Below, piece after piece: positions 36,048 through 44,303 of a stretch of 64,000 nucleotides of DNA (position 1 is its first letter; every line of letters begins with the position of its first letter). This stretch comes from CPC320 sp002336405 (GTDB lineage: Bacteria > Pseudomonadota > Alphaproteobacteria > Rhodobacterales > Rhodobacteraceae), in the NCBI GenBank assembly GCA_949372595.1, contig CASIAN010000006.1:124001-188000 (forward strand), in the 5' to 3' direction. Made by a program: the position numbers and the translations under genes. The notes under the pieces were generated by a model. That model made no database searches. It was not told the DNA's origin and worked only from the letters and a program-made list of their open reading frames with translations.

Positions 36048-37034
36048 TTAGCCTAGGCTGATGCTGGCGGCGCTTTCTGGAAGTTCTTCGTCGAAACAGC
36101 GCTGGTAAAATTCGGCCACGGTTTGACGTTCCAATTCGTCGCATTTATTGATAAACGATAGGCGGAACGCATAGCCGATGTTGCGAAAAATCTCGGCGTT
36201 CTGCGCCCATGAAATCACAGTTCTCGGGGACATGACCGTCGATAGATCGCCGTTCATAAACGCTGTGCGGGTCAGATCGGCCACGGTGACCATCTGTTTG
36301 ATTGTTTTGCGTCCAGCCTCATTGTTGTAATGGGGGTTTTTCGCCAGAACGATGGCGCTTTCAGCGTCGATTGAAAGATAATTCAGCGTTGCCACGAGGC
36401 TCCAGCGGTCCATCTGGGCCTGATTGATCTGCTGGGTGCCATGATACAGGCCTGTGGTATCACCTAGGCCAACGGTATTGGCGGTGGCGAAAAGCCGAAA
36501 CTGCGTGTGTGGCGTGATGATTTCATTTTGGTCCATCAACGTCAATTTGCCATCGTGCTCCAGCACGCGCTGGATCACGAACATGACATCTGCGCGTCCG
36601 GCATCATATTCGTCAAAGATAATCGCCACCGGATTGCGCAAGGCCCACGGCAGGATGCCTTCATGAAATTCAGTTACCTGTTTGCCGTCGCGCAACTTGA
36701 TTGCATCTTTCCCGATCAGATCTATGCGGCTTATATGGCTGTCTAGATTGACCCGCACGGCCGGCCATTTGAGATGGGCTGCCACCTGTTCAATATGAGT
36801 GGATTTTCCCGTGCCGTGATAGCCTTGGATCATGACTCTGCGATTATGGGAAAACCCGGCAATGATGGCCAAAGTGGTGTCGGGGTCAAACTTATAAGTC
36901 GGGTCAATTTCTGGCACCCGGTCGCCTTTTTCGGCAAAGCCTTTTATCACCATGTCGCTGTCAATGCCAAAGACCTCGCGCACTGATATATCTTCTGTCG
37001 GTTTCGCACCAATGTCGATCATGCCGTGTGCCAT
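36048..37034 (-). CDS. cobS: cobaltochelatase ATPase subunit CobS
   Basis: AAA+ ATPase partner of CobT in the aerobic cobaltochelatase. I chose the ATG at 37034 (328 aa, MAHGMIDIGAKPTEDISVRE), preceded by AGAAGGAATG; upstream in-frame starts add about 48 residues unlike the family. Walker A GYHGTGKST is at residues 71-79 and Walker B IIFDE at 138-142, with the AAA+ sensor region LFATANTVGLGD later. It is divergent from the sigma-factor gene; a 14-base palindrome lies between them. Confidence 0.95.
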   Translation of the reverse strand: MAHGMIDIGAKPTEDISVREVFGIDSDMVIKGFAEKGDRVPEIDPTYKFDPDTTLAIIAGFSHNRRVMIQGYHGTGKSTHIEQVAAHLKWPAVRVNLDSHISRIDLIGKDAIKLRDGKQVTEFHEGILPWALRNPVAIIFDEYDAGRADVMFVIQRVLEHDGKLTLMDQNEIITPHTQFRLFATANTVGLGDTTGLYHGTQQINQAQMDRWSLVATLNYLSIDAESAIVLAKNPHYNNEAGRKTIKQMVTVADLTRTAFMNGDLSTVMSPRTVISWAQNAEIFRNIGYAFRLSFINKCDELERQTVAEFYQRCFDEELPESAASISLG

Positions 37035-37066
37035 CGTTTCATTCCTTCTCGTCACTTTTCCGCAAG

Positions 37067-37080
37067 ATGTTGTGCAACAT
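37067..37080. promoter_or_regulatory. palindrome between divergent cobS and sigma-factor genes
   Basis: ATGTTG-TG-CAACAT forms 6-base arms around a 2-base centre, 33 bases upstream of the cobS start and 97 bases upstream of the sigma gene start. Its size and position fit a dimeric repressor site, but no bound protein is known from the sequence. Confidence 0.35.
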
Positions 37081-37176
37081 AACTTGATTAAGAGCGAGGG
37101 AAAGAGCAAAAGAACGTAGTGGATCAGTTCGTAATGGCTGCCCGGGGGGGGCAAAGCGGCTGGCAGGAGGTTAGGC

Positions 37177-37719
37177 ATGGCAAAAACTGCGGAGCTAGAG
37201 AAGCTGCTAGAGCAGGTGGCTACAAGAGATCGGGACGCGTTCGGCGATCTTTACGCGTTGACGAGTGGCAAGTTATTTGGCGTTTGTCTTCGTATTCTCG
37301 CCTCGCGCCCCAAGGCGCAGGCTGCACTATGGTCTGCTTTTGTGCAGATCTGGCAAGACGCCAAGTCGTTACAAACTAGCGGGTTGAGACCGATGACTTG
37401 GATGATCCACATAGCCCATCAGAAATCGATACAACGGCTGCGCCTTGATTTGACAGATGTCAGTCAGGAAACGCTCGCGGATGAGGCCCAAACTGAAGGT
37501 GAATGGCCTGAAGACCTCGTGTTGAAGCCGTCGGAACACGGCCAGTTGATAAATTGTATGGAGGTGCTGCCCTGGGAGCGATCGGCGGTGTTTAGATTGG
37601 CATTTGTCGAGGGCGAGACCTATCCTGATCTGGCGGCTCACTTTGATCTGCCGGTTGATACCATGCGCACTTGGGTACGGCAAGATTTGCATATCCTATC
37701 GGAGTGCCTGGACAGATGA
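37177..37719 (+). CDS. ECF-type RNA polymerase sigma factor
   Basis: A 180-aa sigma-70 family protein of the small ECF type. Region 2 is at about residues 14-85 (FGDLYALTSGKLFGVCLRIL; MTWMIHIAHQKSIQRLR) and region 4 at about 120-178 (LPWERSAVFRLAFVEGETYPDLAAHF...VDTMRTWVRQ), which is a helix-turn-helix. A good ribosome-binding site, GGCAGGAGG, lies six bases before the ATG. The stop overlaps the start of the anti-sigma gene (ATGA), the usual arrangement. The conserved core of region 2 is less typical than in classical ECFs. Its target promoter is not evident. Confidence 0.85.
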   Translation: MAKTAELEKLLEQVATRDRDAFGDLYALTSGKLFGVCLRILASRPKAQAALWSAFVQIWQDAKSLQTSGLRPMTWMIHIAHQKSIQRLRLDLTDVSQETLADEAQTEGEWPEDLVLKPSEHGQLINCMEVLPWERSAVFRLAFVEGETYPDLAAHFDLPVDTMRTWVRQDLHILSECLDR

Positions 37720-38054
37720 CACAGAGTGATGCAAAAAATACTGATAAAATTCTAGCGGGTGAATACGCGCTCGGATTGCTTTCAGACCAGGAAAATACCG
37801 AGTTTGAGGCGCGGCTTGAAACCGAGCCGCAGCTGCGACGTTATCACGCCAACTGGTTAGAGGATTTCGTCACCCTGACTGATGATATCGGCGAGGTGGC
37901 CCCGCCGGTTGGGTTCTATGCCGGGTTGGAAAAACGGCTGTTTGATGCGCCGCAGGTGGCTGAGCAAGCCACAAAAAGTGGCAGTTTGGTGCGCTTTGTG
38001 CTGGGTGCGGCTGTCGCGGTGGTGGTCTGCGCCCTTATTCTTGTGGCGCTGTAA
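37716..38054 (+). CDS. short tail-anchored anti-sigma factor (RskA/ChrR-class N-terminal domain)
   Basis: A 112-aa protein starting at the ATG overlapping the sigma stop. The N-terminal 80 residues look like the anti-sigma domain of RskA-type factors (LAGEYALGLLSDQENTEFEARLE with conserved acidic and Leu positions, then NWLEDF). A single membrane helix (about residues 92-112) lies at the very C-terminus, so there is no periplasmic domain. RskA proteins usually continue with a sizeable extracytoplasmic domain; this one ends in the membrane. It presumably holds the sigma factor inactive at the membrane. The release signal cannot be inferred. Confidence 0.75.
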   Translation: MTQSDAKNTDKILAGEYALGLLSDQENTEFEARLETEPQLRRYHANWLEDFVTLTDDIGEVAPPVGFYAGLEKRLFDAPQVAEQATKSGSLVRFVLGAAVAVVVCALILVAL

Positions 38055-38074
38055 TTGGGCGCTTCTAGTTAAGT

Positions 38075-38791
38075 TCAAATCTCAGTGGACAGACGGTAGG
38101 GTTCTTCAAAGTCAATAAATTCAGCCGTGTCTATGGCCTTGGCGATCCACTCTGCGACTGCGGGATGGGCGCAATGGATATCGATATAGCGCTGCAACGT
38201 TGCCGATACTGGTAAGTCATAGTATTTTATTCGCATGATGACCGGTGCAAAAAACGCGTCAATTGCTCCGAAATCTCCTGCCAGATATGGCCCATGAGAC
38301 CACGATATAATCTCTTCGCAGGCCTGTTCTATCCGCGCGATATCCTTGCGCAGCGCGGGCTGATCGCGCCACAAGATACGCCCCTGACGCGACAAATCCA
38401 CGCCTATATTCATGATGCAATGGCTGCGCAGAGCCGAAAACCCGCAGTGCATTTCAGCGCAGAGGCTGCGCGCCCGCGCCCGCAATGCGGCATCTACAGG
38501 CCAGATGGGATGGTCGCTAAACCGCTCTGCGAGATATTCTATAATTGCCAATGTGTCCCAAATAACCAGCGGTTTGCCGCTGGCATCTGTCGCGGCGTCA
38601 TCAATTATAAATGGCACCGATCCGGCAGGTGAAAATTCTGCCACTTGGCGTTTGAATGCGGAACCTGGCGCGAAACTGTCAAACCTGATAAATTTTTCCT
38701 GAACGTCGATTTCGAAGGCCCGCAGTAAAACGCCTGCGCGCATCGACGAACTGGAGTAGTTTTTGTTCCCAATAAATACTGTCAAAGACAT
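38075..38791 (-). CDS. glutathione S-transferase family protein (copy 1)
   Basis: A 238-aa GST-like protein: N-terminal thioredoxin-like domain beginning MSLTVFIGNKNYSSSSMRAG, with Ser residues at the position of the glutathione-activating residue, then an all-helical C-terminal domain (LCAEMHCGFSALRSHCIMN; YLAGDFGAIDAFFAPV). The N-terminus resembles GSTs that begin with SSWSLR. Substrates are unknown. It is a paralogue of the gene immediately upstream on the same strand (38857-39585) and is convergent with the anti-sigma gene. Confidence 0.85.
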   Translation of the reverse strand: MSLTVFIGNKNYSSSSMRAGVLLRAFEIDVQEKFIRFDSFAPGSAFKRQVAEFSPAGSVPFIIDDAATDASGKPLVIWDTLAIIEYLAERFSDHPIWPVDAALRARARSLCAEMHCGFSALRSHCIMNIGVDLSRQGRILWRDQPALRKDIARIEQACEEIISWSHGPYLAGDFGAIDAFFAPVIMRIKYYDLPVSATLQRYIDIHCAHPAVAEWIAKAIDTAEFIDFEEPYRLSTEI

Positions 38792-38856
38792 GGGCGTTCC
38801 TAATTTGTGTCACATATGTTGGTTTTGATGCAATTTTTTGGGGTCAGTGTGGAGTG

Positions 38857-39585
38857 TTATACAGGCTCTGGGTCGTTGGCAGACAATCTGAAAGGTTCTT
38901 CAAATTCCAGAAACTCCGCTGAGGCCACCGCGCCGCTGACCCAGTCCCTTACAGCCGGGTGTTCACAGATTTTTGCCATATAGATTTGGCTTTGGTCGGT
39001 GACGGGCAGACTGTGATATTTCAGGCGCATCACAACCGGCGCAAAATAGGCATCCAAAGCGCAAAAATCGCCGGCCAGATACGGCCCGTGGGACAGATCC
39101 AGCATATCGGCCCATGCGGTCTCGATTCGGGCGACATCGCGGCGCACGGCGGCCTGATCGCGCCATATAAGCGCTCCGGCGCGGGAAAGGTCGGGGCCAA
39201 TGTTCATCATGCAGTGCTGACGCAGTGCGCCGAACCCACTGTGCATTTCGGCGCATAGATTGCGGGCTTTGGCCCGCATGGCGCGATCTTTTGGCCAGAT
39301 GGCGTGATCAACGCAGGTTTCGGCAATATATTCGACGATCGATAGCGTGTCGGTTATGATCAATGCCCGATCGTGTCGATCCTGCACCGATGTGTCGACC
39401 AAAAACGGCACAGTGCCTGTTGCTCCGATCTGTTTGACTTCGGATTTGAAGGTACTGTTTGCGTCAAATCCATCAAAGCGAATTAAGATCTCATCATGCA
39501 CGATGCAAAAAGCCCGCAAAAGAACTCCCGCGCGCATGGACCAGCTTGAGTAGTTTGGATTGCCAATATACAGCTTGATCATCAT
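38857..39585 (-). CDS. glutathione S-transferase family protein (copy 2)
   Basis: A 242-aa GST-like protein clearly homologous to the neighbouring copy along its whole length: NYSSWSMRAGVLLRAF at the N-terminus, LCAEMHSGFGALRQHCMMNI in the helical domain and EFEEPFRL at the end. I judge the two about half identical by eye. The pair most likely arose by tandem duplication and then diverged. The first codon choice (ATG at 39585 or the following ATG) does not matter to the fold. Function beyond glutathione-dependent chemistry cannot be assigned. Confidence 0.85.
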   Translation of the reverse strand: MMIKLYIGNPNYSSWSMRAGVLLRAFCIVHDEILIRFDGFDANSTFKSEVKQIGATGTVPFLVDTSVQDRHDRALIITDTLSIVEYIAETCVDHAIWPKDRAMRAKARNLCAEMHSGFGALRQHCMMNIGPDLSRAGALIWRDQAAVRRDVARIETAWADMLDLSHGPYLAGDFCALDAYFAPVVMRLKYHSLPVTDQSQIYMAKICEHPAVRDWVSGAVASAEFLEFEEPFRLSANDPEPV

Positions 39586-39645
39586 AAAAAACTTTCAATC
39601 GACTAATACTCTTAGCTTAGCGATCTGCTGTTTTTCCCACAAGAC

Positions 39646-40275
39646 TTATTTAAAGTTACGGCTGTCCTTGATCTGATCCCAGGCCCAAACCACCTCTTGC
39701 AACTGTTCTTCTTGATTGCGATCACCACCGTTCATATCCGGATGCAGGACCTTGATCAGCGCCTTGTAAGATTTGCGAACGTCGGCTTTCGACCAATGGT
39801 CTTTGGCCTCGAGAATTTCAACCGCTCGTCGCTCTGTCGGGGGCAGGCGCTTTGTGCTGACCCCATCTGCGTTTTTGCCAGGATTGCGCGTGGCGTTTTC
39901 TCCCAGCACTTGATGGGGGTCTTCAATGCCAAGGCGCGCCCATGCACGGGCCTCAGGGTCGCGAAAATCCTTTGTCTCGCGTTCCCAGACTTTGTCTTTT
40001 GACATCTGAGCATTCATTTCGGCCTCGGTCGTGCCATCAAAGAAATTCCATTTCAGATTATATTCTCTCGCATGTTCTTTGCAGAACCAGAAAAAATCAT
40101 CCAGCACATCAGGAGCTTTTGGCGCTCGGTATTTTCCGGCCTCCTGACAGTGCTCATGCTCGCAGACCCGGCGGGATGTTTCAGACTCGCCTGATAACCC
40201 CCGTTTGCCACGTGGATTTTTCTTTTTCGAGGATGAGACCGACATATCAAATCCGAAGGGGTCTGGTTTGGCCAT
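39646..40275 (-). CDS. J-domain protein (DnaJ-like)
   Basis: A 209-aa protein with a C-terminal J domain whose HPD motif is in IKVLHPDMNGGDRNQEE, the site that stimulates Hsp70 ATPase. The N-terminal part carries a Cys/His-containing segment (RVCEHEHCQEAGKYRAPK, and FWFCKEHAREYNLKWNFFDG) typical of the alphaproteobacterial J proteins that sit near cobS/cobT. The ATG at 40275 has an AAAGGTAAT leader. It is divergent from bolA. Confidence 0.9.
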   Translation of the reverse strand: MAKPDPFGFDMSVSSSKKKNPRGKRGLSGESETSRRVCEHEHCQEAGKYRAPKAPDVLDDFFWFCKEHAREYNLKWNFFDGTTEAEMNAQMSKDKVWERETKDFRDPEARAWARLGIEDPHQVLGENATRNPGKNADGVSTKRLPPTERRAVEILEAKDHWSKADVRKSYKALIKVLHPDMNGGDRNQEEQLQEVVWAWDQIKDSRNFK

Positions 40276-40349
40276 GTTATTACCTTTTCGACTCAGGAAT
40301 AACAGCATAGGGTGTTGAAGATTAATTTGAAGGGGCTTTGAGTAAAAAA

Positions 40350-40610
40350 ATGTCGCGAACAGAAGAAATTCGCCATGCGCTGCAACATGTGTTTCATCCA
40401 GCGCAATTGGAGGTCACTGATGAAAGTGAACAACATCGGGGGCATGCTGGATATCAAGAGGGCGGCGAGAGCCATTTTCACGTGGTGATTCGCGCGGAAG
40501 CGTTTGCTGGGCAGTCCCGTATTGCCCGCCACCGATCCATTCACAGCGCGCTAGGCGCTGCGTTAATCGCAAAAATCCATGCGCTTTCAATGGATGTAGA
40601 TGTGCCTTAG
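40350..40610 (+). CDS. bolA: BolA family protein
   Basis: An 86-aa BolA-fold protein (MSRTEEIRHALQHVFHPAQLEVTDES...HFHVVIRAEAFAGQSRIARHRSIHSAL). The conserved surface H..F..V and R..RH...H blocks are present. BolA proteins partner with monothiol glutaredoxins in iron-sulfur trafficking and affect cell shape and stress physiology. The ATG at 40350 matches the family start; a TTG at 40338 would add four residues (with AAGGGG closer to it), so the exact start is not certain. It is divergent from the J-domain gene. Confidence 0.9.
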   Translation: MSRTEEIRHALQHVFHPAQLEVTDESEQHRGHAGYQEGGESHFHVVIRAEAFAGQSRIARHRSIHSALGAALIAKIHALSMDVDVP

Positions 40611-40665
40611 GTCCGCGATGATGTGAGCGGCCAGTGCCACGCACACCGCCGCCGCTGTGGGCGCC

Positions 40666-42177
40666 CTAAAGGCCGAGCTTTGCTGCGACCAATTGGTTGA
40701 CCGCCTTTGGATTGGCCTTGCCGCCCGTGGCCTTCATTACCTGACCAACAAACCAACCTGCCAGTTTCGGATTGGCCTTGGCCTTTTCGACCTGCGCGGG
40801 ATTGTCAGCAATCACCTGATCGACTGCGGCCTCAATCGCGCCGGTGTCGGTGACCTGTTTCATCCCACGATCTTCGACGATCTGCGCAGGATCACCGCCC
40901 TCGGTATAGACAATCTCAAACAGGTCTTTGGCAATTTTTCCCGAGATATCTCCGCTGATAATCAATCCGATCACGCCGGCCAATTGCGCGGGGCTGACTG
41001 GACTTGAGGTGATTTCAAGATCGTCTTTCTTCAACCGACCAAACAGTTCGTTGATCACCCAGTTGGCGGCGATTTTGCCATCGTGCTCGGCGGCCACCTG
41101 TTCAAAAAAATCCGCCGAGGCGGTCTCAGCTGTGAGCACAGAGGCGTCGTATTCCGACAGGCCAAAATTGCTGATGAAGCGGGCGCGCTTTGCGTCGGGC
41201 AACTCGGGCAAACTGGCTGCGATATCGTCCACCCAGCCTTGTTCAATTTCAAGCGGCAGCAGATCAGGGTCGGGAAAATACCGGTAGTCATGCGCCTCTT
41301 CTTTTGAGCGCATAGAGCGGGTTTCGCCTTTGTCAGGATCATAGAGCCGGGTTTCTTGTACCACTTTGCCACCGGATTCCAGAATGCTGATTTGGCGTTT
41401 TGCTTCGACATCGATCGCCTGCTGGATAAAGCGCATTGAATTCATATTCTTGATTTCGCAGCGCGTGCCGAGATGGCTGAAATCTTGCGTTTCATAGTAT
41501 TTTTCGTATTGGCCCGGCAGACAGACTGAAACATTGACATCGGCGCGCAGGTTGCCGTTTTGCATATTGCCATCACAAGTGCCTAAATAGCGTAGGATCT
41601 GCCGCAACTTTATGACATAAGCGGCGGCCTCTTCGGGGCCGCGGATATCCGGACGGCTTACAATCTCCATCAGTGCAACGCCGGTCCGATTAAGGTCGAC
41701 GAACGACATGTTGGGATCCATGTCATGAATCGATTTGCCCGCATCTTGCTCTATGTGGATCCGCTCGACCCGCACGAGGCGGGCCACGCCCGGTTCCATA
41801 TCGACCAAGACTTCGCCCTCACCGACAATCGGATGGTAGAGCTGTGAGATCTGATAACCCTGCGGCAAGTCGGGATAGAAATAGTTTTTGCGGTCAAACG
41901 CGCTGGTCAGGTTGATCTGGGCTTTCAGACCCAGACCTGTGCGCACAGCCTGTTCAATACAGAAGTCGTTTATCACTGGCAGCATGCCGGGCATGGCGGC
42001 GTCAACGAAGGCGACGTTTGCATTAGGCTCGGCGCCAAATTTTGTGGAGGCCCCGGAAAACAGTTTCGCCTTGCTTGAGATCTGTGCGTGCACTTCCATG
42101 CCGATCACCAGTTCCCAATCGTGCTTAGCACCGGCAATCACCTTGGGTTTTGGGGTCTCATATGTCAGATCAAGCAT
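40666..42177 (-). CDS. gatB: aspartyl/glutamyl-tRNA amidotransferase subunit B
   Basis: Subunit B of the GatCAB complex that converts Glu-tRNA(Gln) and Asp-tRNA(Asn) to the amidated forms. I chose the ATG at 42177 (503 aa, MLDLTYETPKPKVIAG), preceded by an AGGTGAC element; an upstream frame adds 18 unrelated residues. Family signatures include ELVIGMEVHAQI, SAFDRKNYFYPDLPQGYQIS and PDPDLLPLEI. The C-terminal YqeY-like tail (ANPKAVNQLVAAKLG) is intact. gatA and gatC are not in the window. Confidence 0.96.
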   Translation of the reverse strand: MLDLTYETPKPKVIAGAKHDWELVIGMEVHAQISSKAKLFSGASTKFGAEPNANVAFVDAAMPGMLPVINDFCIEQAVRTGLGLKAQINLTSAFDRKNYFYPDLPQGYQISQLYHPIVGEGEVLVDMEPGVARLVRVERIHIEQDAGKSIHDMDPNMSFVDLNRTGVALMEIVSRPDIRGPEEAAAYVIKLRQILRYLGTCDGNMQNGNLRADVNVSVCLPGQYEKYYETQDFSHLGTRCEIKNMNSMRFIQQAIDVEAKRQISILESGGKVVQETRLYDPDKGETRSMRSKEEAHDYRYFPDPDLLPLEIEQGWVDDIAASLPELPDAKRARFISNFGLSEYDASVLTAETASADFFEQVAAEHDGKIAANWVINELFGRLKKDDLEITSSPVSPAQLAGVIGLIISGDISGKIAKDLFEIVYTEGGDPAQIVEDRGMKQVTDTGAIEAAVDQVIADNPAQVEKAKANPKLAGWFVGQVMKATGGKANPKAVNQLVAAKLGL

Positions 42178-42404
42178 TGCGTCACCTATGGCCAGTTTTG
42201 TCGCCTTTCGGCATAGCCAAAGCCGCGACATGTTTCAATCTCTTGTGGCCGGTGTCGGGTATTTTTGCGCTCTGGCGCCGCAATTTTACCGGCCAATGGT
42301 GCGGGGGTGTTTTAAATGGGCCGTTTTACAAGACCCGATTCAGCTGTGAGCAATGAATGATTTTCGATATCGTACGCCAAGATGCAGGTCTTCAACGGCG
42401 GACT

Positions 42405-43316
42405 TTATGACGCTGGCTCAGACGCGAGTTTTTGACGGGAGCCGAAAAGAACGTCAATCAACCCCGCAAACAGGATGGTAAACGCTCCGATCCATTGCTG
42501 CACTAGCATCGGCTCTTCCGGTAACAAGATTGCTGAACTTATCATTGCCACCACAACTTCTGACATCGTCAAGATGCCAACACGTCCGGGAAACAACAGT
42601 TGTGACACCCTGAAAATAATACAAAAACAGGGGAGCAGAAGAACAATCGACCAGATCGCTGCGGTTGGAAAAGCAGTTTTCAACATGGTGGTATCTGGCA
42701 GCGGAACATTGAAGAAAATCCCGGCAAAGATTGCCGATATAGCGGTGGTCGCGATAAAGATGAAGGTGGTCAAAGGCAAGATGGGTATCGCAGACCACCT
42801 TTTAAGGGAGGCAATGCCGATGGCCCAAAATATCCCCGATAGAAAGCTGAACAGGTCTCCTATGTTGAGGGGATGTTGGGTGGCGTCGCCATTTGACAGC
42901 AAGAGCGCAAGGCCTAAAAAAGCCACGCAGATAGAGATTATGCGTGTTTTAGTTAAGGCCTCGGATAACCAAAGGAACCCAATCAAGGTCGACCAGACCG
43001 TGGTCAGATAATATAGTAACGTCGCCCGCACGACAGTCGTTTCCATCAATCCGTTTGCGTAAAGAGTGAACGCCAAGCCGATCATCACAGCGGCAAAGAT
43101 TGCAGGCCCGAGGGTGCCTTGCAATGACTTGTAACCAAATATCAGTAAAGGTGTTAAGATGATTAGAGGGCAGGCGTTAAAAAAAACAACACTCCAGGCG
43201 CCTTCTATCCCCGCGCTTTCAATGGTTCTGAGTGGCAGCCAATAAAACCCCCAAGCCGCTGCGCTCAAGGTGAGTGCGACGCTGAGAGTTGTATTGGAAT
43301 AGACTTTTGACAACAT
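42405..43316 (-). CDS. EamA/DMT-family transporter
   Basis: A 303-aa polytopic membrane protein with about ten helices and an internal two-fold EamA repeat, as in drug/metabolite transporters. The ATG at 43316 (MLSKVYSNTTLSVALTL) is preceded by AAGGGTGG; a longer frame from 43460 adds 48 residues without similarity. The conserved sequence LLYYLTTVWSTLIGFLWLSEAL closes the first half. Substrate unknown; EamA proteins export amino acids, purines or other metabolites. It stands alone, convergent with nothing and preceded by a 220-base gap. Confidence 0.85.
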   Translation of the reverse strand: MLSKVYSNTTLSVALTLSAAAWGFYWLPLRTIESAGIEGAWSVVFFNACPLIILTPLLIFGYKSLQGTLGPAIFAAVMIGLAFTLYANGLMETTVVRATLLYYLTTVWSTLIGFLWLSEALTKTRIISICVAFLGLALLLSNGDATQHPLNIGDLFSFLSGIFWAIGIASLKRWSAIPILPLTTFIFIATTAISAIFAGIFFNVPLPDTTMLKTAFPTAAIWSIVLLLPCFCIIFRVSQLLFPGRVGILTMSEVVVAMISSAILLPEEPMLVQQWIGAFTILFAGLIDVLFGSRQKLASEPAS

Positions 43317-43540
43317 TGAATACCACCCTTTTGTACAGGCTGTGACATGGCTTACTAATTGACAGTTGTTGAGGCAAGTCCATAAAACCAACTGGTTGTC
43401 AGCGCATGAGTGCCTAATAAGTAGTGTTGTTGGGGGAAAAAAGGGTTCTGATTTATGCACCGCTTTCTAGGTTACGTTGCGTCCCCCGGCCTTTTGGCGC
43501 GCACTCTTTAGTCTGTGAACCACTGATTTGGTGATGGCTT
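43317..43540. other. gap between the EamA transporter and the SDR gene
   Basis: About 220 bases with no gene and no clear RNA. It probably contains the promoter of the EamA transporter gene and the end of the SDR transcript. Confidence 0.4.
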
Positions 43541-44284
43541 TTACCGACCGCCTGCAACATCTAAAATGCTGCGCGTGGTATAACTGGCCTCATCTGACAG
43601 CAACCATAGGATTGCTTTGGCGACTTCTTGTGCGGTGCCGGCGCGGCCCATCGGCGTTGTATGTGCGAATTGGGCAATGCGGTCAGGCACACCACCTTTG
43701 GCGTGAATACCGGTTTCGATCAGACCGGGTCGGACGGCATTGACCCGAATACCTTCGGGGGCCAATTCGTCTGCCAAGCCAAGGGTGAAGGTCTCAATTG
43801 CAGCTTTGCTGGCCGCATAGTCTATATACTCATGCGCCATGCCCTTGCGGGCAGCAGTTGAGCTGACATTGACGATGCCGCCGCCGTGATGGGCACGCAT
43901 ATAGGCCACCGCATGGCGTGCGACCTCAATCGCCGCGGCAACATTGAGAGAAAACACTGCACGTACGCGGTCTGGTGTTAGATCTTTTATTGAGGCTTTC
44001 GGGGCGACAATCCCGGCATTGTTAACCAGGCTTAAAGCCGCAGGCGGCAAGGCTGTGATCTGCTCAAACATCGCCGCGACAGCAGCCGGATCAGTGATAT
44101 CGGCCCGAATGACCACGGCCTCGCAACCTTGGGCGCCTACCATTTGCGCCACAGTGTCTGCGGATGCGTGATCGCTGCGGTAGTTTATAATGACACTATC
44201 ATAGCTCTCGGCAGCGGCCGCCTGCGCAGTTGCGGCGCCAATGCCGGCGCTCGCGCCAGTTATAAGTAAGGTTTTTCTCGTCAC
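43541..44284 (-). CDS. short-chain dehydrogenase/reductase
   Basis: NAD(P)-dependent SDR of 247 aa. I chose a GTG start at 44284 (VTRKTLLITGASAGIG), which is preceded by AAAGGGGGCGGC and lies 19 bases after the pepN stop; the longer frame would run back into pepN. The cofactor motif GASAGIG, the NNAG motif (VNNAGIV) and the catalytic Tyr156-x3-Lys160 (YAASK) are intact. It resembles glucose-1-dehydrogenase-like and 3-oxoacyl-reductase-like SDRs; the substrate is not evident. It is probably co-transcribed with pepN. Confidence 0.9.
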   Translation of the reverse strand: MTRKTLLITGASAGIGAATAQAAAAESYDSVIINYRSDHASADTVAQMVGAQGCEAVVIRADITDPAAVAAMFEQITALPPAALSLVNNAGIVAPKASIKDLTPDRVRAVFSLNVAAAIEVARHAVAYMRAHHGGGIVNVSSTAARKGMAHEYIDYAASKAAIETFTLGLADELAPEGIRVNAVRPGLIETGIHAKGGVPDRIAQFAHTTPMGRAGTAQEVAKAILWLLSDEASYTTRSILDVAGGR

Positions 44285-44303
44285 CGCCGCCCCCTTTTGC
44301 CGC

